The notes under the pieces: model-generated
Databases searched by the model: none
What the model was told of the DNA's origin: nothing
The model's input: the letters and a program-made list of their open reading frames with translations, nothing else
Source: a virus
Reading direction: 5' to 3' (one strand)
DNA length: 41,373 bases
IMG/VR virus record: IMGVR_UViG_3300028908_000132
Coordinates: 1-41,373 of that record
Program-made: the position numbers and the translations under genes
In this document: piece by piece, positions 24,600-33,497 of the stretch
Numbering within the stretch: the first letter of the stretch is position 1
Layout: each line of letters opens with the position of its first letter

Positions 24600-27500
24600 A
24601 TGGCGCAGATTCCGAGCAATTCGCCGGCGGTGCTCGACGCTATTCCAGATCAGCCGGAGCCGCTGAAAGACCCCGACAAGATTCTGCGCCAGGCGGGCGA
24701 GCCACTTCCGTATCCACGCAAGGGCTTCTACAAGCCAGACAGATCGGCTCTGCCCGAGTTGAAGCCTGGCGAGTTTCTGCCGGACGAGTTCCCGGCCGGT
24801 ACGCCGTGGGATGAGTTCACGCCGGACGAGCTGTCGAACCCGGAAATCATCCGGCGACGGGATGTATACAAGTCGCTGTTGAGCGCGCAGGCAGCCGTCC
24901 TGAGCGAGAAAGACCCCAGGTGGGGCAAGGCCACGCCATCCCAGCGGCGGTACATGGTCAACGTGCGCAGGGCACGATGGGGTCTCCCGCCGGTCACAGA
25001 TGACGAAGCGTTCGCCAGGGTCGGTGCCGGTGAGGAGATCGCTAAACAGATCGAAGCGCCCCAGGAATTCGTCCCGATCGTTGGAAGCGGGATCGAGGCG
25101 GCGCAACTCTATTCGACGATCCGGGCCGCCCACCGCATCGAAAAGGGGCAGGCCGACCTCGATGACTACGAGACGATCGCCAAATATCTCGAAGAGCAGG
25201 CCTACTACGGTCGCGGCACAACCGTTGGCGGGGCTGCCGTGCGAATCGGTGCCGAAAGCACCAAGTTCGTAGAGGACCTGGCCGTCGCCGGATTCGGCGC
25301 ACGGGCCGCCGTTCGCGCGATCGAAAAGGGACTAACGAAGGTCGGTGCCGGCCGGCTTCTTGAGAAGTCGGCTGCCCGGCTCGTCAAGGATGCCGTCAAG
25401 CGCAAGCTCGTAGAAAAGACGCTCCAGAAGGCGGTCGGCGAGAGCGCTACGAGGGCCGCACTTAAGAAGATGGGTTTCATCGCCGGGAAGGCCGCGCTGA
25501 AGGGGATCGGCTATACCCCGTTCATGGCGCAGCGAGTCGCGGTGAACACGCTTCAGCGGCGAGTTCCCGGATTCGCGCTCACCCCGGAAGCGGACAAGAC
25601 GCTCCGATACATCAGCACAGCGCCAGTGAGAGAGCCCTGGCTCAAGAGCCTCATGCTCGGGGCGGCGCAAACGTCAATCGCCACGGGCACAGAGTTCGCC
25701 GGCGGCGCTATCGAGGAAGGGCTCAAGATCGGCGGACGCGCGCTCGGCAGATTCGTGAAGGCCGTCACCAGCCCCGAGATCGGCGCCGCCCCGGAGGCCA
25801 TCGCCGCGCTGCGGGCGCGCATGGTCGCCGCGCTGGCGAACAAGTACGGCTGGGGCCTGGATGCCGCGGCAGTTCACCTTCAGAACGTCGGAATCGACGG
25901 GCTGCTTGGAGAGATCGGCGAAGAACGACTTGAGGAAATTCTGGATTACGCCGCTGGCGTGACGCAGAACTACGATCCGCCGACTCCAGAGGAGTTCGTG
26001 AAGGAGCTTGCCGGATTCGCTGGGCTCATCGGCATGGGCCATGTCGGCGCGGAAGCCAAAATGCGGACGCGCAAGTACAAGCCGGCGGACATGCTCCACA
26101 TGGCGCGGTACGCCGTCGCTACGGATATCGACCAAGCCAGAGAGCTGGCCGGCAAAGAGCCGACACGCGCCAATGTGCCGTGGCTGGCTCGAAAGGAACA
26201 GCGCGACCAGTTCATGGAGGTTCTACGTGAGGTCGTCGCGCAAGCCGATCGGGAGATCGAGAATGCCAAGCAAGACGCCGAAGCAAGCCAAGTTGATGAG
26301 AACGTGCGCGAGCACCAAGGGCCGCCGCCGGGCGAGGAGCAAGTGCCCGCCGAAGAAGGTGGCGCAGGAGTTCGTGAAGGCGGACAGCAGCAGGAGCAAG
26401 CGCAGCCGGCGGAAACGGAAGTAATCGACTTGTCGGGAACGACGAATGTCGCCAAGGGCCAGCGTGTTACATGGGAGAACGACCAGGGCGACCAGTTCAC
26501 CGGTACGGTGCTGACCAACCCGGACGCGTCCGCACACGTAATGATTCACGTGGACCCGCCATACGACACCGAAGCGAGCGTGCCGTCGGAACTGCTGACG
26601 GTTGTCACAGCGGAGGAATCAGTCAAGGAGGCGGCGCCGGCCAAAGAAACAACTCCGCCAGTGGAAGAGCCAGCCCCAGACGAGGCCGCGGCACCGGCGG
26701 ACCGGAGCAAGCCCACGCCAGCCGAAGGTGCTGTGCAGGATCGCGATTACCCGAACCCGACACCGATTCGGGAGAAGGGCCCGCCGAACGCACGCGAATG
26801 GGTCGGTCGGCCGACGCCGCTGTACGACGACAACATGCACAGGCACGAGGCCGTGCTTGATGTAGTACCGCTTGAAAGCGTGGTGCCATCGCACGTGGCT
26901 GTGACTAGCAAATCCGGCGAAGTTCAATCGGTCGCCAAGAATCCAGAGTACGAGAAGAAATCTGGCTATCAGGCCCGTGAGCGGTCTGCGATTCCGGCGG
27001 TCGCACAGGTCAACGACATCGCCACCAACCCGCAACTCGATGTGTTCACCCGCTCCGGCTCAAGCCCGGTTGACGGGCCGCCAGTAACGGAGCACGACGA
27101 AGCGACCGGCAAGGAGTACGTTGTTCAGGGCAACGGCCGCGTTATCGGAATGTCGGCCTGGACTCCACAGCAGTGGGAAGAGTACAAGAAGGCGCTCAAA
27201 GCCGAAGGTGTTGAGATTCCCGAAGGCGTTGACCGTCCGGTTCTCATCCGCCGGCTGACGCGTGGAAACGCTGCCCATGTGGCGGCCTTTGGGCAAGGCG
27301 GCGGCGGGCTTCAGCAGACTCGTCTCGAACGCGCGGCCGCGCTCGCTGCCGGGCTCGACCTGGACACGATGCCGGATATCACGCATGTCCCGACACGGAT
27401 GGACGAGGACAGCGTGGAGCAATTCCTGGCTGACAATCCGGCATTCAAGAAATGGCTCGTAGGAGAACACAAGACGCTCGCCGCCGACAAGGAAGCACTG

Positions 27501-30500
27501 GCCGATCGCGCCAGGGCAGCGTTCCTCGCCATGTTGCCCAAGCCGATCGTGGACGCTGCGAGAGCGATGGGCGAGGACTTCGAGCGTGCGCTGTTGGTAA
27601 TGGCTCCATTCGCTGCCAAGATCAAGAGCGATATCGCCGCAGGAAAGATCAGGCCCCAGTACGACCTCTATCCGGTGATGAACGCCGCCGGCTACCTGTT
27701 CCAGTCGCTTGCTGAATCCGGGAAGTCGCCGGCCAAGTTCCTCGATGACCTCGTAAAAGTGTCTGAGACGGCAACGCTGCCGGGCATGGAAGGCGTGGAC
27801 ATCCTGAGCGAAGAAGGCGCCATCCCGTCTGTGGCGCTCGCCGTCGGCATGAATCGCGCGTCCAGTCTTCGGTCGCCGGAAGCAAGCATGTCCGAATGGA
27901 TGCACGACCTGTACCAGCGCATGCGCGCCGACTCGCCAGAGCAGGCCAAGTTGTTCGCCGGCGCCGAAACCGAAGCAACGGATGTGTCCGGCGCATACCT
28001 AGGTGCATTCGTGCCAGTTCGAACAGCCCGGGCGATTCGGAACCGCGTCGAGAAACACCAGGCCAGAACGAGCCCGGCCGCGACCATGGGATTCCCCGGG
28101 GAACGGGCCGGCCCGGTACCGAAGGGACAAAAGGCACGCAAGGCCGCCGAGCAACACGGCCAGTACCCGCCCAATGTACAGCAGCCGCCTGACCTCAAGC
28201 CGTTTTCCGCGGCACGCAAGCAGATAGGTGATACACGAAGGCACGTCCGCAAGATGACCGCCGAAGTGATCCGGGCCATGCGAACCGGGAAGGATGCCGG
28301 CCCGGCTGCGGACGTGTTCAAGATCGTTGAAGACCTAACCCGCTGGCTCGGCATCGGTCCAGTTCGCGCGGACGACAAACGGCGCATTCGCAAATCGCTG
28401 GGCTACTACGTGCCGATCGTGCGGAGAATCAGGCTCAAGTACGGGCACGATTTGCAGACCTTCTTCCACGAGATCGGGCACGCCATAGACGAGATGCTGT
28501 TCAAAGCGACGGGCAAGAAGGGCCGCGCCGATACTCGTTTCCCGAAGCACTGGCGGAAAGAGCTCGTAGCACTCGGCAAGGCCCTGTACGGAAGCACAAA
28601 GCCGGCTGCGGGGTATACGCGCGAAGGGTTCGCCGAGTTCCTGCGGTTGTGGGTTACCGATCCGGCATCGGCTGCCGATGCGGCGCCGACAGTGTTTGCG
28701 GAATTTGGGGACCTGCTCCAGTCGGTGAGCCCGGAAACATATGACATTCTCCAAAATGCGCGCGTTCGGTTCGAGGCAGCTAAAACGCTCGGTGAACGTC
28801 CGCTGATGACGCTAATCGGCTACCAGCGCAATAAATCGTGGCGAGAGGTGGCTCTCCGCAATGTCGCTGACCGAATCATCATCGACTGGTTCAACTACGC
28901 CAAACGCGCGGCGACAGTTGACAAGGACCTCGGGCGCGACCCGGCGAATCCCGTCACGGGACTCATGCCAAGGGCTCAGCACGTTCGAAACTTCGCGTCC
29001 GGCGCATTCGCACACATGATTCGTTTCGGCACGTTTGATCCGGCAGATCCGGCCAATCCAGCGACACAGCGTCCCGACCTCGCGCTGGGCGAGATATGGG
29101 ACGGCACAATCCCCTCAGAACTCATGGCCGAGGCTATCGCCGCCCTGCACGCGATCGACAAGCGCCGCCAGGGGTTCAACGTCTTCGACGACGTGAAGAA
29201 TCCCGTCAGCACGAGCGATGCGGCGCTCAAGGCGTTCGTCGAACGCGTGCGGAAAGAATACCCCGGGTTCGACGAAAAGCTCGCCAAGCATCAGGAGTTC
29301 AATCGCTGGTTCATCGGAACATACCTGCCGTACTTCGGGCTCATCGACAAGAAGGCGGCCGAGACGATCCTGAAACTCAACCCGTACTACATGCCGCTCT
29401 GGAGCGAGCCGTTCGCGGAACCGACCGAACGCATGGCTGGCGGAGGCGCGGCCGGGCTGCGAAAGGGTCTCAAGCGGTTCATCAAGGGGCGCATCCTGGG
29501 ACGGTATCACCCCCCGCTGGATTCGTACCTCAGGAGCATCCAGCAACTCACGATGAACGCGCACCTGAACCAAGTGAAGGCGCTGTTCTTCAACGCGATC
29601 AGTCCGCTTCCAGGCTCCGGAAACTGGCTCTCGAAGGTTCCGCGACCGATGCAGCATTTCAAGGTGCCGGGCGATGACCTCGCCAAGCGAGTGCTCCGCG
29701 AAATGGGCGTGCGCGTCACCGACGAGGGCATCTTCATCGAGGATTCGCAGAGCGAACTGAACGCCCTGAACGAAGATGACCTCTATGCGGTCGTCAACGC
29801 TGTGCAGGCGATGAGCGACAGCGACTTCTTCTCGCCATCCAGCAAGATCGACCGGAAGGCGATGACCTACGGGTTCTACCGGGACGGACAGCCGGTGTTC
29901 GTGCAGGTCCACGACAAGATGCTGTACGAACTCATCGACTCGCTCACGAGTCCAGCTGGCGTGTTCCACTTCTCGAATACGCTCGCCGAATCCATGCGGA
30001 GGGTTGCCACGGTTCCGGCTCAGGTGCTACGCGCCGGGGCGACCACGTACAACCCGACATGGATTCTCAGCAACTTCACACGCGACTCGGTTACTGCGCT
30101 CATGATTACCGAAGCCGATCTGCGCAGGATGCCGAAACGTGCGGCCGCGTACTATCGTGCTTTGCGGGACGCCTGGACTGAAGGGGACATCTACAAGCTC
30201 TTCCTTCACTCAGGCGGTTACATGAGCGGAATCTTTGACGAACTCAAGTCGATGGATGACCTGCGCAGCTACCTCAAAAAGCAGCGACAAGGCGTCCGAC
30301 TCAAACGGGGCAACGTCCGGCAGCAGCTCGTGGATGTTCTCACCGCTCAGCCGATCGCGAGGATCAATGAGGTATTCGAGCTTGCGAACCGCCTGGTCGA
30401 GTTCGAGCTCGTGCGCGACGGCAAGACTGATCGCGCGAGCCTTATCAAGGCCGGGTATGCCGCATCCCAGGTGACGTTGGATTTCTCCGGTGGTGGACGC

Positions 30501-31613
30501 CTGAGCAAAGCAATCAACGAGTACGTGCCGTTCTTCAACGCCGGGATGCTGTCCGTGGCCCAGGCCAGCCGGATCATGAAGGACAATCCGGCCCGCACGC
30601 TCGGGCGCCTCTTCTCCGTCGTGGTGGCCCCGACGGTTGCCGAGCTTGGGCTTATCGCTGCCGTTGGCGACCCGGACGACTACTTCAGGATCCCGGTGGA
30701 GGAACGAGACCGGTACTGGCACTTCCCGCTGTTTCGGGCCGACGACGGCCACACAGTCTATGTCCGGCTTCGCAAGCCCTACATCTTCGGAATCGTTGGA
30801 TCGGCAATCGAGCGGACCGTGGCCAAAAATGCCGGGATCGACCCTGCGACTGGCCAGGGCGGCGGCGATCCGCAAGCGTTTCGCAAGTTCTCAACCATGG
30901 TGTTGGATGACCTGCGCCCCAGCTTTTCGCCGATGGGGATTCAACCGATCCTTGAAGTTCTTGCCGGCACGCGCGGATGGAGCTACTACTGGAAACGTCC
31001 AATCGTCGCCGCTGCTGACGAAGGGCTCCCCGTAGAATTGCAAGGCCGGCTCCACAGCAGCAGGACAGCTCGCTGGCTCACGAGCTTGTTCAAAGAATAT
31101 CTCGGCGTCGAAATCGCGCCGGCAAAGATCGACCACCTGATCCGCGGGCTCACTGGCGGCGCAGGACGTGATGCGACCCGGTTTATCTTCGACCCGCTGC
31201 TCGGTATCGGAAAGAGCAAGGCCGAGGCGCCCGGGCCTCCGCCAGAAGCGTTGCCGATCGTCCGTGCGATCATCTTCAAGCCGTCCTGGCGAAATGCCGA
31301 GTCGATCAATCAGTTCTTCGACTCCTGGGAGCACGCCCGTAGCGTCTATCGCGGGGCGCGTGCGCTGTCCGGGCCGGAAGCGAACGACTACCGCAGGCGA
31401 AACAAGGATGTGCTTCGAGTATACCCGGTCCTGAAACGCGCGCATCGACTCATGGGCAAGCAGTTCAAGGCCGCACGAGCGATCCTGCTGGACCCGCATG
31501 TACCAGATGCACAGAAGCGCAGGGCGGCAGACGAGTTCTACAAATCAGCCGCAGAAATCGCAGAGCGTGCAATGCGGTTTATGCGCAATATTCGCGAAAC
31601 TTCGCCCAATTAG
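24600..31613 (+). CDS. Giant polyvalent virion protein with zinc-protease and DdrB/ParB-like domains (2337 aa)
   Basis: Takes up 17 percent of the genome and is likely ejected into the host. Residues about 200-450 are helical with Gly/Ala hydrophobic segments; about 550-700 is a Gln/Glu/Pro-rich linker. About 755-920 is a DdrB/ParB-like domain (QARERSAIP, VVQGNGRVIGM, RPVLIRRLT). About 1280-1350 is a zincin: HEIGH (His1290, Glu1291, His1294) with Glu1342/Glu1346 in EGFAE as the likely third ligand. About 1800-2120 matches the large polyvalent protein-associated pattern (YNPTWILSNFTRD, then YVPFFNAGMLSVAQASRIM), LPD38-like. It resembles DarB/DdrB-type or gp16-class injected proteins. The ATG at 24600 is preferred over a TTG at 24594. 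Confidence 0.8.
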   Translation: MAQIPSNSPAVLDAIPDQPEPLKDPDKILRQAGEPLPYPRKGFYKPDRSALPELKPGEFLPDEFPAGTPWDEFTPDELSNPEIIRRRDVYKSLLSAQAAVLSEKDPRWGKATPSQRRYMVNVRRARWGLPPVTDDEAFARVGAGEEIAKQIEAPQEFVPIVGSGIEAAQLYSTIRAAHRIEKGQADLDDYETIAKYLEEQAYYGRGTTVGGAAVRIGAESTKFVEDLAVAGFGARAAVRAIEKGLTKVGAGRLLEKSAARLVKDAVKRKLVEKTLQKAVGESATRAALKKMGFIAGKAALKGIGYTPFMAQRVAVNTLQRRVPGFALTPEADKTLRYISTAPVREPWLKSLMLGAAQTSIATGTEFAGGAIEEGLKIGGRALGRFVKAVTSPEIGAAPEAIAALRARMVAALANKYGWGLDAAAVHLQNVGIDGLLGEIGEERLEEILDYAAGVTQNYDPPTPEEFVKELAGFAGLIGMGHVGAEAKMRTRKYKPADMLHMARYAVATDIDQARELAGKEPTRANVPWLARKEQRDQFMEVLREVVAQADREIENAKQDAEASQVDENVREHQGPPPGEEQVPAEEGGAGVREGGQQQEQAQPAETEVIDLSGTTNVAKGQRVTWENDQGDQFTGTVLTNPDASAHVMIHVDPPYDTEASVPSELLTVVTAEESVKEAAPAKETTPPVEEPAPDEAAAPADRSKPTPAEGAVQDRDYPNPTPIREKGPPNAREWVGRPTPLYDDNMHRHEAVLDVVPLESVVPSHVAVTSKSGEVQSVAKNPEYEKKSGYQARERSAIPAVAQVNDIATNPQLDVFTRSGSSPVDGPPVTEHDEATGKEYVVQGNGRVIGMSAWTPQQWEEYKKALKAEGVEIPEGVDRPVLIRRLTRGNAAHVAAFGQGGGGLQQTRLERAAALAAGLDLDTMPDITHVPTRMDEDSVEQFLADNPAFKKWLVGEHKTLAADKEALADRARAAFLAMLPKPIVDAARAMGEDFERALLVMAPFAAKIKSDIAAGKIRPQYDLYPVMNAAGYLFQSLAESGKSPAKFLDDLVKVSETATLPGMEGVDILSEEGAIPSVALAVGMNRASSLRSPEASMSEWMHDLYQRMRADSPEQAKLFAGAETEATDVSGAYLGAFVPVRTARAIRNRVEKHQARTSPAATMGFPGERAGPVPKGQKARKAAEQHGQYPPNVQQPPDLKPFSAARKQIGDTRRHVRKMTAEVIRAMRTGKDAGPAADVFKIVEDLTRWLGIGPVRADDKRRIRKSLGYYVPIVRRIRLKYGHDLQTFFHEIGHAIDEMLFKATGKKGRADTRFPKHWRKELVALGKALYGSTKPAAGYTREGFAEFLRLWVTDPASAADAAPTVFAEFGDLLQSVSPETYDILQNARVRFEAAKTLGERPLMTLIGYQRNKSWREVALRNVADRIIIDWFNYAKRAATVDKDLGRDPANPVTGLMPRAQHVRNFASGAFAHMIRFGTFDPADPANPATQRPDLALGEIWDGTIPSELMAEAIAALHAIDKRRQGFNVFDDVKNPVSTSDAALKAFVERVRKEYPGFDEKLAKHQEFNRWFIGTYLPYFGLIDKKAAETILKLNPYYMPLWSEPFAEPTERMAGGGAAGLRKGLKRFIKGRILGRYHPPLDSYLRSIQQLTMNAHLNQVKALFFNAISPLPGSGNWLSKVPRPMQHFKVPGDDLAKRVLREMGVRVTDEGIFIEDSQSELNALNEDDLYAVVNAVQAMSDSDFFSPSSKIDRKAMTYGFYRDGQPVFVQVHDKMLYELIDSLTSPAGVFHFSNTLAESMRRVATVPAQVLRAGATTYNPTWILSNFTRDSVTALMITEADLRRMPKRAAAYYRALRDAWTEGDIYKLFLHSGGYMSGIFDELKSMDDLRSYLKKQRQGVRLKRGNVRQQLVDVLTAQPIARINEVFELANRLVEFELVRDGKTDRASLIKAGYAASQVTLDFSGGGRLSKAINEYVPFFNAGMLSVAQASRIMKDNPARTLGRLFSVVVAPTVAELGLIAAVGDPDDYFRIPVEERDRYWHFPLFRADDGHTVYVRLRKPYIFGIVGSAIERTVAKNAGIDPATGQGGGDPQAFRKFSTMVLDDLRPSFSPMGIQPILEVLAGTRGWSYYWKRPIVAAADEGLPVELQGRLHSSRTARWLTSLFKEYLGVEIAPAKIDHLIRGLTGGAGRDATRFIFDPLLGIGKSKAEAPGPPPEALPIVRAIIFKPSWRNAESINQFFDSWEHARSVYRGARALSGPEANDYRRRNKDVLRVYPVLKRAHRLMGKQFKAARAILLDPHVPDAQKRRAADEFYKSAAEIAERAMRFMRNIRETSPN

Positions 31614-31614
31614 C

Positions 31615-31643
31615 TTGACTTTTCCGCAAAATTCGCTCATACT
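31615..31643 (+). promoter_or_regulatory. Sigma70 promoter of the rightward early operon
   Basis: TTGACT (31615-31620) and CATACT (31638-31643) with 17-base spacing, starting one base after the stop of the giant virion gene. Predicted start of transcription near 31650. The spacer contains CCGCAAAA as in the leftward promoter. Confidence 0.8.
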
Positions 31644-31647
31644 TCAT

Positions 31648-31755
31648 ACGAGCACCGCCGGGACCGGGGCCGCACTGTACTCCGTTCCCCAACAACCCCC
31701 TGAGCTGCGGCCGGGCGCCGCTGTACCTCAACACGGCGCTCCCCGGCGTGCTCGT
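31648..31755 (+). promoter_or_regulatory. Structured 5' leader, possible three-way junction
   Basis: ACGAGCAC (31648-31655) and GCCGGG (31657-31662) pair with CCCGGC-GTGCTCGT (31742-31755), a 14-bp stem with one bulged C. Inside are GGCCGCA (31668-31674) / TGCGGCC (31706-31712) and GCGCCG (31715-31720) / CGGCGC (31734-31739). Both inner loops contain CTGTAC. The outer stem begins at the predicted transcript start and ends six bases before the AAGGAGG site of the first gene, so folding could control translation. Confidence 0.55.
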
Positions 31756-31772
31756 TTCTGAAGGAGGCTACG

Positions 31773-32039
31773 ATGCCGATGCCATTGACGATCTACAAGC
31801 GCCACCATGACGAGTCCACACAAGAGCCGGCGGCATACGTCCGATGCGACGGCGAGACCGTGGCGCTAGACGAAGTGCTATCACAGCCTGGGACGACCTT
31901 CAACCTGGCCAACCTGGTTGCCCATGAGACGCCGGCCATATCTGGTGCTGTGCGAGAGTTCTTCGTTACGTTCGATGATGTCGCTTTTTTTCTGCTATGG
32001 ATCGAACCGATCGGCGAGGTCGATATCGGCAGCAGATAG
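31773..32039 (+). CDS. First gene of the rightward early operon, hypothetical protein (88 aa)
   Basis: The ATG at 31773 follows AAGGAGG by five bases. The protein is acidic with a mixed alpha/beta pattern (LDEVLSQPGTTFNLANLVAH and an aromatic strand FFVTFDDVAFFLLWIE). No family recognised. Its position directly after the strongest-looking rightward promoter suggests high early expression, as for host-takeover or anti-defence proteins; that is inference. Confidence 0.65.
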   Translation: MPMPLTIYKRHHDESTQEPAAYVRCDGETVALDEVLSQPGTTFNLANLVAHETPAISGAVREFFVTFDDVAFFLLWIEPIGEVDIGSR

Positions 32040-32211
32040 GGGCTGCAAGCACCCCACACGTGCACCGGTGTCCGAGCGCGTTGCCACGTGGCTCAAGGTG
32101 CTGACGCCACGGGCGCCGGTATCTGCTGCCGCAATTCCCGTAATCTCGCCGGGTGCGTATCAGGCGAGGCGTATACACGGCCCGCCCGGGCGTCGTGACC
32201 TGGGCGGCGCT

Positions 32212-32313
32212 GCGGGAGCAAGGCCACGGTGGCCCGCGCGCTTGCGGATTTCCCCCCGGTCCCACGGCGCGTGGCGTTTTTTCCTCCGCTCGGGTTCGAC
32301 TCCCGGCTCCCGC
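32212..32313 (+). ncRNA. tRNA-like leader element 1 (102 nt)
   Basis: GCGGGAG (32212-32218) pairs perfectly with CTCCCGC (32307-32313), like a 7-bp acceptor stem. A 17-nt T-arm precedes the 3' strand: TCGGG-TTCGACT-CCCGG (32290-32306) with a canonical T-loop. The D and anticodon arms cannot be found; instead there is a GGCCA-cgg-TGGCC hairpin (32222-32234) and a terminator (32262-32282). It lies 31 bases before the next gene. A similar element is at 33498-33570. Confidence 0.5.
32262..32282 (+). terminator. Terminator embedded in tRNA-like element 1
   Basis: CCACG (32262-32266), loop GCG, CGTGG (32270-32274), then CG and six T residues (32277-32282). Because the nuclease and recombination genes lie downstream with no other obvious promoter, it may act as an attenuator that is read through under some condition. 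Confidence 0.65.
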
Positions 32314-32343
32314 GTTGGTTGACCAAAAATGAAAGGAGACAGC

Positions 32344-32703
32344 ATGCCTGAAGTGCCACCCCGACTACCGCTTACGCTCGGGAACCTGCGACATCTCGAT
32401 CTTGGAAGGGTTGACTCCGCCCTGTCACAGGAGATCGAGCGCGCCGTCGAAGACCTGAAAGACAGGCCGGCGGTTGACGGCGCGCGAAAGGTCGTCCTCA
32501 CGATCGAGATGAAGCCGATCAGCGAGGACGGCGGCTCGCTCGATCGCGTGTCCGTCAGAATGCACGTCGCGCTCAAGTGCCCGAAGCGGTCCACGATCGA
32601 ATACTCGATGCGACCGCAGGGCAAGGCACTCGTTTTCTCGACCGACAGCCCGGACAACGTGGAGCAACTCTCGCTCCGCGAAGCGCAGAAAGGTGGTGAG
32701 TGA
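32344..32703 (+). CDS. Hypothetical early protein (119 aa)
   Basis: The ATG at 32344 follows AAAGGAGACAGC. The N-terminus is helical, the centre beta-rich (KVVLTIEMKPI then VSVRMHVALKCP) and the tail acidic. Small proteins of this pattern are common beside YqaJ/RecT-type recombination genes in phages, but no activity is known to me. The stop overlaps the next start (TGATG). Confidence 0.65.
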   Translation: MPEVPPRLPLTLGNLRHLDLGRVDSALSQEIERAVEDLKDRPAVDGARKVVLTIEMKPISEDGGSLDRVSVRMHVALKCPKRSTIEYSMRPQGKALVFSTDSPDNVEQLSLREAQKGGE

Positions 32704-33485
32704 TGTTCGATGTTGATGCGTTTGCCCAGCTCGTCAGAGACGCCGCGGCCAACAAGACGCTGGCCGGCATCGGCACGTGCCGAAGACAACTCGTCCAGAA
32801 CAACGGTGGAGTCACATGGGTGGACGCGGCGCATCCGACGCTGCAAGTCTACGTGGCTACGCTGGATGCGTTCTGCGATGCGCTGACCGCACTCCGCGAC
32901 AGCGTGCTGATCGACGAGAAACACCGGCTTCCGGAAGGCCATGACGTGCCCGTATTTTTGAGCGACCGCGAGATCGTCGCCGCGCTGTCAGCCGACCGCC
33001 GCGATTTCGTCACGCTCGTGCTCAACTCGTCGGAGCAATGGGAGTGTCTGCGAGAACTGCGTGATTGGCAGAGCCATCGCGAGTTCGTTCGCAAGCTCCG
33101 TGTTGATCTGAGGGGTTGCGTGCAGGACAGCTTCGTTGATGCCATTGCTGCCCTGAAGCTCGAAAAGAAAGAGACCAGCGAATCGGCGACGGCCCACGGC
33201 TCTGACACACTCGGGAAAAGCGTGCATCAGAAGGTCACATCGGCAGCCGGCGACGCGATTCCGAGCGAGACCGTGATCAAGCTTCACAGGTACGGTGCGA
33301 TCGAATTCGTGTGCCAGTTGCGCGTCTCGCTGGATATCGATATCAGCGAGGGGCAACTTCGGCTCAGCCCGTTCTGTGGCGAGGAATCGCGCGCGACCCA
33401 GGAGGTGCTTGAGTTAGCTGCGCAGGTGATCATGGAGACCTGCGCATCCGTCACGGTGCTTCCTGGCGCGCTGCTGCTGCGCTAG
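32703..33485 (+). CDS. DUF2303-like early phage protein (260 aa)
   Basis: Placed by its layout: an N-terminal region with a beta-rich core (residues about 40-75), a central SDREIVAALSADRRDFVTLVL segment and a helical HREFVRKLRVDL segment, and a C-terminal beta-sheet ending in hydrophobic strands. This recalls DUF2303 proteins that lie beside phage recombination genes. The match is from pattern memory and is moderate. The ATG overlaps the preceding stop. The tRNA-like element 2 follows its stop by 12 bases. Confidence 0.55.
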   Translation: MFDVDAFAQLVRDAAANKTLAGIGTCRRQLVQNNGGVTWVDAAHPTLQVYVATLDAFCDALTALRDSVLIDEKHRLPEGHDVPVFLSDREIVAALSADRRDFVTLVLNSSEQWECLRELRDWQSHREFVRKLRVDLRGCVQDSFVDAIAALKLEKKETSESATAHGSDTLGKSVHQKVTSAAGDAIPSETVIKLHRYGAIEFVCQLRVSLDIDISEGQLRLSPFCGEESRATQEVLELAAQVIMETCASVTVLPGALLLR

Positions 33486-33497
33486 CGGTGCGTCGGC

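Larger units (their letters stand above)
32040..32343 (+). other. 304-base intergenic stretch holding a tRNA-like element and a terminator
   Basis: No convincing gene: one frame could be read from a GTG at 32068 but has no ribosome binding site and runs through the terminator. The first 170 bases show no clear structure. The rest is the tRNA-like element 32212-32313, the terminator within it, and the AAAGGAG site of the next gene. Confidence 0.6.

Noticed and set aside
32290-32313. tRNA 3' end as a phage attachment site
   Set aside because: Two non-identical copies, each with a matching 5' stem strand, and no integrase anywhere in the circular genome.
32068-32322. 84-codon frame from a GTG in the intergenic stretch
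   Set aside because: No ribosome binding site and it runs through the terminator and tRNA-like element; composition fits non-coding sequence.
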